A stretch of 64,000 nt of DNA, from NCBI GenBank assembly GCA_022036555.1, contig CM039119.1, positions 2,852,001 through 2,916,000 on the forward strand, given 5' to 3'. The position numbers and the translations under genes are program-made. Positions 21,719 through 34,315 of the stretch are shown piece after piece (positions within the stretch are counted from its first letter, which is position 1; the number at the start of each line of letters is the position of its first letter). The notes under the pieces were generated by a model. It did no database searches and was not told the origin of the DNA. It saw only the letters and a list, made by a program, of their open reading frames with translations. The DNA is from Microstegium vimineum. Its lineage: Eukaryota; Streptophyta; Magnoliopsida; Poales; Poaceae.

Positions 21719-23146
21719 ATGCATGCTACTAGTTGAGATATGTAATAATTTTGGTGAATTTCTTGAGTGTATTTCATTATTGCTAAATATGTACAATAGA
21801 ATGTTTTCAGTCTACTACTTTATATATTGATATCCGTTATTGTGATTCCTTTGGACATATTAAATTACAGTTTTTGCTTGCTACCCTTTTGGCTCGCTTG
21901 GCAATAATAAAATATTATATATGGTATTTATTTATCAACTACCTACCTTTGTGAATCCCTTGTGTACATGTACCCATAATCAAACAAAAAATGTGTACAT
22001 ACTACGGCCATATTGAAACAGATATATGGCACCAAGAATTAAATGGCGAGGACACAACAAGTTAATATAGAAAGTACTAGCTAGCAACATATTGTTTGCT
22101 TTACCATTTCTAGCAGAGTCACTTTGAATCTGAGGTGATACAGAAAGTATTAGCAAGAGACAAGTTTTGTTATATTGACGCTAGGGAGTCACACGAGAAG
22201 TAATGGTGAAAGGTCATCGTTTAGTTTTGGTAATCTAGAGTCCACAAGATGGCGTTGAAAAGCACATTAGTGTTTTAGTATCCTTTGCTAGACCCTTACA
22301 TGTACACTGATGAGGTTCACCACTCTACAAAGTCGACCCAGAGTTGGTAGCCGACCAGGGTTGGGGAGGCCTGGCCAATCTGATACCCATGCCAATCTCA
22401 CGTCCACTGGAGGGAGAACCGGCCAATCTGACACCTGATGTTGTTTGGGGAGGCCAGACCAATCGAACACTCGAGGCAGTCTGGGGAGCATAGTCTTTGA
22501 ATAAATGAGGGTAATAGCCGAGCTGTCATGGATGGAGCACGAACCATTACTGCACACAAACAACAGGAAGAATAACTTCCATGGTAGTGGATCATCCAAC
22601 CGCAATTGGTACCATCAGGAGGTGGATCCAGGACCTGGGCTGAACAGCGGTGGCGCGGCGACAATGGCATGAATTGGAATTGTAGCGGTAGCAACGATAA
22701 CAATTTATTCCATGTTGGGAATCATCCAACAATATTAGGTATCATCAAGAGGTTGATCCAGGCCGCACGCCCGCACCTCATCTGGAACTTGAAGAAACAA
22801 AATGACGGTGGTGGCAGTAGTGGTAGCAGGAATGGGACGGCGGTGGCAGCGGCTGTGGCAGTGGCAAGCAGAGGAATCAGGACAAGGGGCAGCAGCACTA
22901 GTAGAGGAGGGGAAATTTACATTTTTAGCATTATAATGATTGTCATTTACAGGAATAGCACTCTTAGAATTTTTCTTACAAATTTACCATATTCGCCTAC
23001 GTGGCAGGCTAAGTCACGGTAACAGCGTGGGTGCGCTCTGTAAAAAGACAAAGTTGCCCCTGCTCTAATCCTCTCTCTCCCTCTCTGACAGCTGGGTCCC
23101 GCAGCTCCCTCTCACTGCCTGGCGGGTCCCACACGTTCTGTACAGC
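21719..23146. other. between the duplicated blocks, no gene supported
   Basis: A weak match between about 22,140-22,210 and 25,610-25,760 (words AAAGTATTAGCAAG and GGGAGTCA) suggests the duplicated block once extended further. The (GGTGGCAG)-rich tract at 22,800-22,900 parallels the Gly-codon-rich stretch at 19,590-19,740. Confidence 0.4.
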
Positions 23147-24880
23147 ATAAAGCTTATATTAAGCTTATCCGTTTTCCCACATCATTAGACAACTTCTATA
23201 CTTTCTGCACATATAATATAGTGATGAACCAACAAATGTATATGTCAAAAATTTAATGAACTAGAAAGATGAACAAGAGGGGATTAGGAAGTCAGAATAG
23301 TCTATCATGGACATTCAAAATATAGACAAGTCAAAACTTAGCAGTATGCCAACATCTCATAACTGAACTCAGCCCCAACAAAAACAGTGAGATAAAGCAC
23401 ATCATATTATGAATGGAGAGCAATAACCCGAGACATGTCATGTGCTCTCATCTTCCTCACCAACCCACGCTTACCCCGGCCAGCGGCTGCGCCGCTGACC
23501 TCATGCCCCCACCACTCAGCCCGTCGACCTCGCCCCACTCTAATCCTGACGCGCCGATGAACTCCGCCATGACGCCCTGCCATCCCCTACGCCCTAGCGA
23601 GAGGTGCCCTGTCCACCCGCTCCGCTGCCGTCTCGTGGCTCTGCTGCCCCCCAAATCCCCTTTAAGGATGCTGGAGAATAAAACACTAAACCTACCAGTA
23701 CCCAAACGCTGGTGAGGTCCTCATCTTTGACGTCAGAGACCTTCTCCTTCCTCTCTGGCTCGGGCGTGGGCGCAACATGCTCGGGTGTATTTGGGCCAGC
23801 GCGCATGTGCGGTGCATCGCGTGGTTGCTTCCCGGAATGACGGGTTAGTTCCTGGCGCTATTGTTCACTCAATAGAGTTTGCGATTATGAATCCCCAAAA
23901 ACAAAGAGAAGCACGACAAGCCCCATCAGGCATGATATGCATCCTCATGCTTGATTCGCCCGGTAGATGCTTCATTCTATCGACACTTCATCCCATTACT
24001 AGGCCCGACGCACAATGGGAGGTCATTGTCGGAGTCGAACTTATTGAACATGTATTGCGTCCGTCACTTCTCCGGCGACATGTGCACCCGCTCCACAAGG
24101 CTGCTCATTGTCTCCGAAGAGGTATTCAACGTATTCATTGAATACCTAATATTTTTAAATACCAATCAAAAGGTACAACAAGTTATATATGTTAAAAACT
24201 TGGGTTGAATCAATCCATTTGTTTACCTTTTGAAATTTGGAATACACCTTCTTGGAATCTTGACCTCACCAATCGGGTCACACTATGTTACAGGACCATC
24301 GAAATCCGGTAGTGTGCGAGCAAGCAACACCTCTCCTATACCTCTAGCGCCGCCACCACTTCTAGATCTGAGAGAGCGAGGATTTGGTGGTGGGTTTGGG
24401 CAGTGGCGGCGAGGTGCAATTTTATACCGCCACCAGGGTTGGTGTGAGGTGCCGTGTGGGGGGGGGGGGTCTTGTAGATTTGGAAGGCGGCTTTGAGATG
24501 ACGACCAGCGTGACCTATGGGGCGGAGTTGGTGGCTTTCGGCGCGATGGTGGGCGGAGGCGGGGTTGGTGTGAGGTGCCGTGTGTGTGGGGGGTGGTCTT
24601 GTAGATTTGGAAGGCGGCTTTGAGATGACGACCAGCGTGACCTATGGGGTGGAGTTGGTGGCTTTCGGCGCGATGGTGGGCGGAGACGCGATGGCTGCAA
24701 GGGAACTAGTAACGTCCACCACGGCACAGAAAGAGCAAGGACGACACGAAGGTCTTGCAATTTGAACCTTCTGGTATGTGCAAATTGAATCACAATGCAA
24801 AAACTAAGAACTTGTGGATTTATTTGGAAACAAAAAAAAATATTTGTTTTCTTCGGGTATTCACCTGATTATAATATATT
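23147..24880. repeat. diverged duplicated block, copy B
   Basis: Second copy of the block at 19,990-21,625, in the same orientation. It opens with AGCTTATATTAAGCTTATCC and closes with TTTTCTTCGGGTATTCACCT then GATTATA. It carries a plus-strand Pro-rich frame at about 23,413-23,715 absent from A. Its tandem repeat sits in the corresponding position but has a different unit length. Confidence 0.7.
24437..24688. repeat. tandem repeat, two units of 126 bp
   Basis: Units at 24437-24562 and 24563-24688 begin GGTTGGTGTGAGGTGCCGTG and contain CCAGCGTGACCTATGGGG. The unit is clearly related to the 95-bp unit at 21,157 but has been expanded or amplified separately. Confidence 0.9.
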
Positions 24881-25847
24881 ATGATACTAGGTGTGGTATT
24901 TGATCATTTATGTGAATTTCCAGAGTATATTTAATTATTGCTAAAGCAACATATTAAATGTTTCCCAAGATTTGTATATCTCAGTATAACAAAAACAAAT
25001 TGCCTTGATAAACCAGATCTGGTTTTAAGAAATGCAAATCTTTGTGCATGGAGTCCGGACGCCCCTTTCTATCACTTGGGAGTCAACACAACCATTTGCA
25101 ATCTGCATCATGCTCGCCCCATGGATACGATTTGGTTCCACTAAGGTGCAGTGATACCAAACATCCTTGGCATATCACTTATTTTCTACCGGCTGCCCGA
25201 TGTAGATCTACATCTCCCAGCAATATTGTTGGATGTTTGAACTAAAGGTCAAATAACACGCAGTTGAATGCATCTCTTATAGCTAGAAACATGTATGCAG
25301 TTTTGAACAGAGTTGAATCCTAATGCATGGCCCTCAAAAAAAAAATCCTAATGCATGGACCCAACCAAAGGTAAAATTACTTTATGTGATGACACAATGA
25401 CTGGAGGAAGCAAAATCAAGGGGGGAAGCTATATGATATAGCTTGCAAAAAGCATTTTTTTCCCCCATGTCCTGGAGCTCCTTACAAAGAGAACTCAGAG
25501 ATAACGCACTGTGTTTGGTAGCGTGCTAGAGACGTGAAGTAGTGTCGAGGATGGACACTTTCTGTTAATTGTGGCCTAAGAGAACTCAGAGATAACGCAC
25601 GGTGTGTTGATGTAGATAGCAGTAGAAAGCGGACACAGTGAGTTGATATAGAAAGGATTATCAAGCAAACATCTTTTGTTTTGTTGTGACTAAGGGAGTC
25701 ATGAGGGCGATAAATTGGTATAAAAAGTAGTAGCAAGTGGACATCTTCTGTTTCACAGTGGCCTGAGGAGCCACGATGATTGTGAGCGCACGTGCACCCA
25801 CATACACAATGAGCATGAACCTAATATGTTTTAAAATCGAAACTCGA
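24881..25847. other. intergenic, no gene supported
   Basis: AT-rich. Contains short internally repeated words (AGAACTCAGAGATAACGCAC at about 25,491 and 25,581) but no frame or element ends that can be named. Confidence 0.4.
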
Positions 25848-27373
25848 TATCACGTTAGATAAGAGTTATTCTAAGTTGTATGATTATTGTCCGGTAGGGG
25901 ATGGACAAAAAAATGCCAAAAATCTACCTCTTTATTATATACTAGTAAAAATGTTGGTGCGTTGTAACGGGAGCTCGAGACATAGTTTATTGCATGATCT
26001 TAAATTTGAAGATGACTTAATTTATACCATACAATATTACTTATTTTAACGATGCTTAAATAAAACTTCAAATAAAATAGGAAATTATATAAACACTAAA
26101 AATAAAATAAATTTGAGGCTTAATCGTTAGCTTATTTTGGTTAGAAACTTGAAAAAGAGACATGCCCTTTATGGCCTTTTAGCATGTTGAACGACCATGT
26201 TGCCTGGGCCGTGCATCTAAGCTACACAACGTAGCCCCACATGGCCTGCTAATTTGTGCCTCAATCAGAGCCATCTAATCTCATCCGATGGCTGAGAACG
26301 CTCCGTGTTTTCTTCTCCCAAACCCTAGCTCATTTGTTTTCTTCTCACTTCGTGTTTCTTGCACCAGTAGCTAGAGAGAGGAATGCTCGCTGGTCAGCCG
26401 GTGGGCTGGTGGTCACCACCGGCGTCAGGGCGCGTAGGGCTGGACCGAGGCCGCAACCGTCGGGAGAGTGCACGACGGGCCAAGCCGCGCCGCCGGCAGG
26501 CCGACTTCACTCGAAGCTTCCTATGCACAATGGTGGCATGGCTCAGCGGTGGCCCTCAGCCTCGACGAGCTTCCTCGGCACGACGACGGCGCGCCGCAGC
26601 GCCTCGCAGGTTCTGTGCCCCGCACCTGCGGCCTCGTAGCCATGCCTCGACGCTTCGACTCCTCAGATCCATTCCGAGAACACGGACCGCTCCGCTCGGC
26701 TCCGCTCCAGCGGCAACCCACCTCGATGGCAACACTTCGGCCACCTCCGCATTGCCCACCTTTAGAAAAAAAAAATAAAAAATTTATTTGCTTTGTTTTG
26801 TATTGACGTGTGCCTGTATGCTTTTCTTCTAGTGTTCGATTCACGTGGATGCAATTAGAAGTGGATCGCGCACAGGGACACTGAATTCCACCAATCTCCG
26901 AGGGCTTTTGATTCTATCTTTGATCATGATTTCGTCCGTGATATATTTATGTTTCCTGAGATGCGACATGTGCTGAGGTAAACATGCTTCTTTATTTAAT
27001 TTAGAGCTTTTTTTCTATTCAATTTAACATTTGGCCGATTTCCTTTTCATATTCCGTACGGACTCAAGTCTCCACATACACGAGAGTTAAGCCAGACGAA
27101 AATTTAGGCTGAAATTTTACCTCAATCCAATATGGTTTGAAATTAGATTCCGTATGATATTTTCCTCTTATTACTTTCTTTTTCCTTTCCATTTTTTATT
27201 TCACGTACTACTATTCTTGTGGATGACCTAATCCATTTTGGAAGTGAGCTCTATATCGCGTTTTGGAATTGGACTATGTATCACGTTAGATATTATTCGG
27301 TAGTTAAAGAAAGCGACGAACAAAAGAATGGATGGACGAAAAAAGAGCTAGAAATTTTGCCTCTTTATTATTA
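25848..27373. mobile_element. possible element bounded by direct repeats, with GC-rich interior
   Basis: A segment of about 90-105 bases occurs at 25,848-25,952 and again at 27,283-27,373 in the same orientation: TATCACGTTAGAT, then GGATGGAC, then CCTCTTTATTAT. Between them is a GC-rich island (26,380-26,760) with open plus-strand frames of up to 131 residues that show no recognisable domain. The ends could be those of an unidentified transposon class. Low confidence on type. Confidence 0.35.
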
Positions 27374-27640
27374 GGTACTCCTTCCGTCCCTAAATAACTG
27401 TCGTTTGCAGTTCCCAAGAAACTTTTTTAACTAAATATATATTTAAAAATATTAATATTTATACTACATAATTAGTATGGTTAGAAAAATCTTTGAATCT
27501 AGTTTTTTAATAAATGATTTATTGGACACTGTGTCCACTAGCAAATTTAATAAAAAAATAATGGTCTTCAACAAATCTCACTATTTTTTAGTGTCAAGCA
27601 GCATAGGAAGTTTATTGCGAATATCCAGTAGCAAAATTTC
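27374..27640. mobile_element. partial Stowaway-like MITE
   Basis: Left end GTACTCCTTCCGTCCCTAAA and the AATTAGTATGGTTAGAAAAA-type interior are characteristic. The right end is not clear and the interior runs into different sequence near 27,520. Confidence 0.5.
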
Positions 27641-28254
27641 CCTATATATAAGTGTTATTCTACACCTAAGGTGTAGAATACTTATACTACACCAAGGTGT
27701 TGTACTGAAAAAATTCAGTATTGTTCAGTAACCGCGTGTCAATATTATTCAGTATTTTTGTGGTGCTAGGTGTAATACTGACTCATACTGAACGTCATTC
27801 AGTACTACTCACTATATATATATATATATATAATTTTGTGGAAAATGGGAGACGGGACGAGGAAGAAAGATAGAGGAGGCAACCGGCTGGCCTCGTTTGT
27901 CGAGAGGGAGACGAGGGAGACGGAACGGTGGATGGGCAGGTAGTTGGGCCTAAATAAGACGGGCCAGAAGAAAAAATATATGTAGAATCCTGTTGTAAAT
28001 GATCTCACCAAATTGTGAACTTGTGATCCAAGCGACGACAACCATATGAACAGACACTTACGTGAAATACCCAAACACTACCTAGCTAGCGCGATCGTAC
28101 CGCATATGGAGTAGTACATGGTCATCAGATATTTGCAGTAGCATATATAGCGACAACGACTCATCGGCACGTCCCGTGTCCATCGTGGTTTCAAGCAAAT
28201 TCGATGCGATCCGTTCCTCCGTATCAGCATCCAGCCAGACCATCGTCGACGAAC

Positions 28255-29436
28255 ATGGGGTCTTGGCTGCCGGAGGAGCTCGTCCAAGAGATCCTCGCGC
28301 GCCTCCCTCCGGACGAGCCCGTGCACCTAGCCCGAGCCAGCCTCGTCTGCAAGGCCTGGCGTCGCGTCCTCACCGACCGCCGCTGCTTCTGGCGCCGCTG
28401 CCGCGAGATCCACGGAGCGCCGCCGCCACCGCTGCTCGGCTACATCCAGAACAGCTACGACGACAACAGCTCGGCCATGCGATTCGAGACACTCCTCCAC
28501 ACGACGCCCTCCATCGCCACCTCCCCTGCTGTTATTAGCATGCCCGCCGTCGATTGCAGTGGCTGGTACGCCCTTGACTGTCGCCATGGACGTGTGCTGA
28601 TCCTTGATACCAAAGGGGATCCATCAGAGCGGCGGCTCATCGTGTGGGATCCCATCACCGGCAGCCAGCAGCACCTCAGCGTGCCCTCTGCTAGTTACAG
28701 GCGGTCCTACCGCCCGAGCTACGGCGGCTACGCGGGGGCTGTGTTATGCGCCAAGGACGGCTGCGACCACCTCGACTGCCGTGGCGGTCCGTTCCACGTG
28801 GTCCTTGTGGAGGCCAACCGTGCCGGACCTCCATTCGCAATTGCGACCAAGTACTCATCGCTTACCGGTGCGTGGGATGCTCCCACCTACAATGGTATCA
28901 ATCACATCTCCAACTACGACCGCGCCTTTTTAGCCAATGGCAAACACAGTCTTCTTATCGGAGACGTCCTATACTTCCCCTACCAACATAGCAAGAGCTT
29001 CATCATCAAGTATGATTTGGCTGCGCACCAGCTATCCAAGATCGAGCCGCCACAACATTTGTATGGGGCCATTCTCATGAAGGCAGAGGGAGGAGGGCTA
29101 GGACTTGCCACCCTCAAGGACAACTGCATCTACTTGTGGTCACTTCATCGACGAGATACTTCCCCTAATAATGCAGTCATCGGTTTGTGGGTGGAACGTA
29201 CGCGGTGGGTGGAAGAGCGAGTTATGAATCTTGGGACGTTGGCCCCAAGACAAGTCCCGTTCGAGTCATATAAAGTGATTGGCTTCGCAGAAGGAACAAA
29301 CACTATTTTCATCAACATATCTACTGGAATCTTCATGCTCGATCTCGAGTCAAAGAAAGTGAGAAAGGTTGGCCAAAGAGAGGTTGACCGGGTTGACCCC
29401 ATCTTACCTTACATGAGCTTCTATGTTCCAAGGTAG
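28255..29436 (+). CDS. F-box protein, 393 aa (single exon)
   Basis: Likely substrate-recognition subunit of an SCF ubiquitin ligase. The start at 28255 gives MGSWLPEELVQEILARLPPD, placing the F-box at residues about 4-43 (PEELVQEIL…LARASLVCKAWRRVL). An in-frame ATG at 28204 would add 17 residues unlike the family and is less likely. The remainder lacks clear LRR or kelch repeats but has the features of a large grass F-box family: LDCRHGRVL at about 107-115, GCDHLDC at 169-175, and the C-terminal SFYVPR. It ends at TAG 29434-29436. It is intact and shares these motifs with the F-box pseudogene at 31,717-33,459, which lies convergent to it about 2.3 kb away. The target is unknown. Confidence 0.88.
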   Translation: MGSWLPEELVQEILARLPPDEPVHLARASLVCKAWRRVLTDRRCFWRRCREIHGAPPPPLLGYIQNSYDDNSSAMRFETLLHTTPSIATSPAVISMPAVDCSGWYALDCRHGRVLILDTKGDPSERRLIVWDPITGSQQHLSVPSASYRRSYRPSYGGYAGAVLCAKDGCDHLDCRGGPFHVVLVEANRAGPPFAIATKYSSLTGAWDAPTYNGINHISNYDRAFLANGKHSLLIGDVLYFPYQHSKSFIIKYDLAAHQLSKIEPPQHLYGAILMKAEGGGLGLATLKDNCIYLWSLHRRDTSPNNAVIGLWVERTRWVEERVMNLGTLAPRQVPFESYKVIGFAEGTNTIFINISTGIFMLDLESKKVRKVGQREVDRVDPILPYMSFYVPR

Positions 29437-30009
29437 TAGACTAACTTGTGCGGCTTTCTTTACTACGTACACAAGTTGTAGATGTCCAAAAGTTCATTTA
29501 CTTCATCATCAGTCCTTCGAAGATATTCATAAGGGTAGAGTTTGCGTACGTGTATTCATAGGGGTGAGTGTGCGTGCGTGTTAAGCCTCTGTATGGTACT
29601 GTGTAATCTCAAAAAAAAAGTTGTGTGGTTACCAGAGGAATAAACTGTGAACAATGGAAAACCGTGATGAAACATGCAGCAAATTACTCTCGTCTATTCT
29701 TTATTGTTGAAGCCTTTGAGATATACAATATTTCCATATATTTTTTTGAGCCATGACTTGTGATGATCTGTTAGAAACGCAAAGCCAATTGGAATTCCAT
29801 AATGGTGTACAGATTTTTTTTATAATTATTTTGGCGATATATTGTCAAGTACCTGAATATAAAAAGTAACGTTTGCTGTCCCAAGTACACCAACATAACC
29901 TATAATATATTGCAAGGAAGGAAAGAGTTATCATATTTCGTGGTTTTTGTTCAGCGCGCAGTTATATCTCTTGGCCAAAAGTATACCTCTTGGTGCTTTG
30001 TTCTATGGC
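29437..30009 (+). other. 3' flank of the F-box gene
   Basis: AT-rich and non-coding. The polyadenylation site was not determined. Confidence 0.4.
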
Positions 30010-30235
30010 TGAGGATTATTTTTTTTTGAGACCACGACAAGCGCGCATTTCATTAAACATAAAGAGAGTTTAAACGGTAACCCGCGGATTACTGAACAAG
30101 ACAGAGCACCCAACCTCAGCCCGAACACTGAACAGCCCGAACACTGAACACCACAGCCTAGGCAATTACATGATAGAAGAATTTTGCGACTAAAGAAAAC
30201 GCTAGGCAACTAAAACCTCGCGAGCAAAGCACCCA
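30010..30235 (-). mobile_element. LINE-type 3' end fragment
   Basis: On the plus strand a T run (30,018-30,026) is followed by GAGACCACGACAAGCGCGCATTTC, split here as GAGACCACGACAAG and CGCGCATTTC. This is typical of the 3' untranslated end of grass LINEs read in reverse. Only the tail remains. Confidence 0.5.
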
Positions 30236-30764
30236 GGGACCTGTTGCTGACGATTAATTGAAACATGCTGACTAGGTTTTAGCAAGAATCAATATAATAT
30301 TCAGATTTATATATACGAGTATGTTCTTTTTGTCTCTGTCCCTGTCACTGAGAATCTACCTACTTGACTGTTTCTCTCAAACGAATGTTGTATTATGGAT
30401 GTCTTCTTGTTGCCTTTTTTCTGATGAATTACTTGCCATAGTTTATCCGCATGTCAGGTTTATAATTCTCGGCATGAGTAAATAATTAAATCTGACATGC
30501 TTAGCCAGTTGATTGCCCCTTTTACAGCACAAGCGTACATATATTTATTGGTTCATTTTACCGCCATACGTAAATATATAGTATCCAGTTGTGGTACAGT
30601 AGTTTTGAGTTTTGACAAGTGGAATCACAAAACCCCTTTTCATTTTGAGTGCACACATTGATTACAGTTGTACAAAAGTAGCAGTTTCCGAAGCCATTCC
30701 GAAGTGGAATTTTTTATCTGTCAACCAATATCGTCTTGTTTGTTTTCCTTATAGCAGGTTGCAA

Positions 30765-31180
30765 AATAGCAAAGTATCTCGTCATGCATGGTTCTGCTTA
30801 CTTCCGACTTGAAGAAGAGAAGAGAAAATGATAGTAGCATTAGTAATCAATTAGTCCTTGTTGATGAAGATAACTAGACACGGTTTCAGGGCATAGGGAG
30901 AAAACATGTGACCATAAAACTCAGCATTTACACCTGGAAGATAGCATAAGTGTTCTTCCAAAGCACTGGTCTTTGTGATGTGTCTCTGAAATTCAATATC
31001 AGCCAGAAACTATTGAACACAGTAATGATATTAAAATAATGACATCAATAAGTAACTATGCACGTGCACTTTATACATTCCATCAGTGGCAGAAGTGTTA
31101 AGCTAATTCTTAAACAACCAGGAATATTTAGCTATATATTCCATTTTGATGATACACGGAAACAGTTTTAAATGCATTCT
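30765..31180. repeat. duplicated segment, copy 1 (beside the F-box pseudogene)
   Basis: Closely matches 37,285-37,700 in the same orientation. Shared words include GGTTCTGCTTACTTCCGACT, ATTAGTCCTTGTTGATGAAG and GTGTTAAGCTAAT. It lies downstream of the F-box pseudogene's last exon in that gene's direction. Confidence 0.85.
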
Positions 31181-31716
31181 TTAGTCAACAAACAGAAAAA
31201 TGAGCAACATCACTCCCACAGTCTGCTTAAAACAGAATGCAACCAACTTTGCATATGAAATTGGACTAATATTTGAGCACAATCAGATATAGAAGTATTC
31301 CACAAAATCCTGAAACTTCTGTCCTTATTCCAGAAACAAATATTTTAAACCAAATCACAGATTTTATATTTCAGTCAAAAGAACTAACTTACAATCAGTT
31401 CTAAGAGTCAAGGTTTTGCAAATCTTCAATATAACAATAACAAAACGAAATGATCAATTATTATAAATCTGAAACATAGTCTTCACAGTCATGATCATAC
31501 CCATGGAGGAACATAAGGTCTGGTGGCTTACACTAACATATAAGGAACTACTCACTCCGTACCGATTTATAGTTTGTTCTGGGACCTTTCGGTTTATATT
31601 ACTAACATACTGTGCTAGATGCCAACACAAAGCATCGCCCATGCTAGATGCCAACGTCAGCACACTCAGATTGATGTCCAGGACTCCTGGTGATACTTGG
31701 CCTCGATCAACAGTGA

Positions 31717-33459
31717 TTAGTGTGGCCCCATTGGCAATCGCCATTTTCTGCTAGAACCATCTGAAACAATCATGCATACAAGTTAAAAACGTTTCACAAC
31801 TGAGCTGTTTAAGATGAAGAAGCAGAGTGCCTAATGTGTAGTGGTACCTAAAAGGAGAATAATGTTCAGGGTAAAAAGCCATCAATCATGAATCAGTATT
31901 CGTTGGTTGAATTCCAATCGAAAGGTTTGTTTTAGAGTGTGAGCCACAAAACAGCCACAAGGATAGATCAAAACAATTGGTCATCAACATCTGGTTAGTG
32001 AAATAAAACAAAAAAAAAACTCCACTACATTCCTAGCTAGCACATATTGCTGATTTTAAAGACAGCGTTTAACAATTCAAAGTATAAAAATTATGCGATC
32101 TGCACATATAAAGTAACAAGTATATTGAGTTGGCTTTAGCATCGACCAATCTCATCATGGATATACATTTTCAATATGTGAGCCTTATTCACATTCGACT
32201 ATAGGTATCTACAATCCGTAAGAAGTAAACAAATGTATAGAAACTGTACAGTCAACGATTATATATCTAATTGTCTATAAAGAAAAGCACTATATGTAGC
32301 ACAATATAATACCTGGAGTGTAGAAGCTCAAGAAGGGAAAGATGGCAAGGACTTCCTTATGTTCATCTACCTTCTTCTCACGACCAGTCTTGAGGTCTAG
32401 TGAGAAGACACCAGCATCTGAGGCCAGAAAGATGATGCTAGAGCCCTCTGCAGAGCCAACAACTCTTGGTGTGTATTTAAAGGGGATCAGTGTCTGAAGC
32501 TCAATGACCCTGAATCCTTCCCATCCTTCATCTCCATCTCAATTCATGACATTCCTCGACCACAGGCGAAGACTTGAACCGAGAATGGCAGCGAAACCAA
32601 GCGAGCCATCCTCCATTGCCATGAGGACAGCATTCCCTTGGAAGTGATCCACCTCCGGTGCGTTGATGATGGATAACTCATGTTTTCCCAAGTCGTTTTT
32701 CAGAATTGTGAATTTGACCGTCGGTTGAGTTGCTAGTAAGAGGTAGATATCATCGCCGACGAGCACCCATGGCTTGGGGATGGTATCCACACAAGGACCC
32801 TGTAAGGCTGACGACGAACTCCAGGTGCCTGAATCTGATGAGTACATGTGTGACCGCACAAGACCCGCCAGAGGGTTGCAGTTGCAGACCACAAAGACGA
32901 CGACGAATGGGCCACCGTGACAGTCGAGGTGGTCACATCCACTTACAGCACAGAGCACTGCCGCATTCGCATTGTGGTGATTCAGTAGTGGCGATGGGGG
33001 CTTCGGCAGCATCTTGAGCTCGCCGGTAGCGCCATCCCAGACGGCAAGGTTCCTCCTGCTCACGTTCACGTCGGGGGCCTTAAAGTGGACGCGGAGGGGA
33101 CCACGGACACGGAGAGGGTAGGTGTCGCAGTCCTTAAAGAGGACGCGGCCATGGCGGCAGTCGAGGACGCGCCAGCCGTAGTTGCAATCGTCGAACGGCT
33201 GCAGGGGCAGTACAGGGGAGGGTGTGGTAGTGGTGGGCACGAAGCGTGGCGCGGTGAAGTATTTGCCTTCGTCGTTGATGGTGCGGTTGTGGAGGAAGCC
33301 GAGCAGAGGCGGTGATCGGTGGAAGGCGACGTAGCGGCGGCGGAAGGCCGGGTCGCAGAGGAGGCGGCGCCAGGGCTTGCAGACTACCGAGGCGCGCACG
33401 AGGTGCGCCGGGTCGTCCGGCGGGAAGCGGACCAGGATGTCGCCGATGAGCTCGGGCAT
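31717..33459 (-). pseudogene. F-box gene with premature in-frame stop, 2 exons
   Basis: Exon 1 runs 33,459 to 32,313 and exon 2 runs 31,760 to 31,717. The junction CCAG|GTATTA … TTTCAG|ATGG preserves the frame, giving 396 codons, close to the 393 of the F-box gene at 28,255. The F-box is at residues about 1-38 (MPELIGDILVRFPPDD … VVCKPWRRLL). DCRHGR at 100-105 and GCDHLDC at 174-180 match the neighbour. Codon 307 (32,539-32,541) is TGA. Beyond it the same frame continues for about 75 codons with clear family sequence (GWEGFRVIELQTLIPF, GVFSLDLKTGREKKV, FPFLSFYTP). Either this is a recent pseudogene, or the short 306-residue product is made; a sequencing error is possible. The short second exon is inferred from splice sites. 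Confidence 0.8.
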
Positions 33460-34315
33460 CAGTTCCGGCGGTGACGCGGTGGCGGCGCCATTGCGCGCAG
33501 GTTTGGGCGGTGCGGTGGTGGAGCCGATGCGAAGGTTTGGGACTTTCGGTTGGGAATGCGCAGGTTTGGGTGATCTGCTCTAAAAAAAAGAAATCTTTCA
33601 AAAAAGATCTGATCTTTCTACAGATGCGAGTGTTTAACGCGGCTGGTGTTGCCATCGTCTCGTCGCTACTGTTTTCTCTTGAAAAACATTTTATATAAAT
33701 AAAAATTCTTTTTATAGAAAACTCTCTTCGAGCAACAAAATAAATCTCATAGATGTCTTGCTCCACTAAGGATATAAATATTTCGCTTTTTCTATAGTTC
33801 AGGTGCCTCAAATTTAAGATGATATGATTTCAGACAACACTGATGTACCACCAACTAGTATAAATTAGTTGTTAATTTTTTATTTTGTTATTTATCTCTG
33901 TGTTATACACTCTTATCTTCAACAGTTTGTCAAACCCACTTGCTATCCTTTATTTTTTGACAAACTAGAAAAAATCACCCCTCCAACAGTTTGATATCCA
34001 ACTTGGTGAATTTTTGCAACTTGGGAAATCTCCCCCCTCCACGCGCATTGTCAGCAAACGTAGAGGTGCAAGGGCACACAATAATTTTGTTTCACTCTCA
34101 GGGTTCTTGATGCAAGTTTGCTATAGGTGGAAGAGCATAAAACTAATTTTGTTTCACTTTTGGGGTTCCTGATGCAAGTTTGCTAAATATTTGTCAAACA
34201 ATTATACCAAACTGTTGGAGAATTCATTTTTTCATTTGCTATATATTTTAGTGAGTTGTCAAATCACGATATTTGTCAAGTGAATTTTGGCAAACGGTTG
34301 GAGATACTCTTATAC
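33460..34315. other. upstream region of the F-box pseudogene
   Basis: No further gene. Repeated words (TCCAACAGTTTG, CCTGATGCAAGTTTGCTA) at about 33,980-34,230 suggest an unclassified repeat. Confidence 0.4.

Noticed and set aside
21518..21830. Frames made of alternating Thr-His or Cys-Val
   Set aside because: They are translations of the (AC)n microsatellite.
31454..31744. A 96-residue minus-strand protein
   Set aside because: It overlaps the inferred second exon and 3' untranslated region of the F-box pseudogene in a different frame and matches no family.
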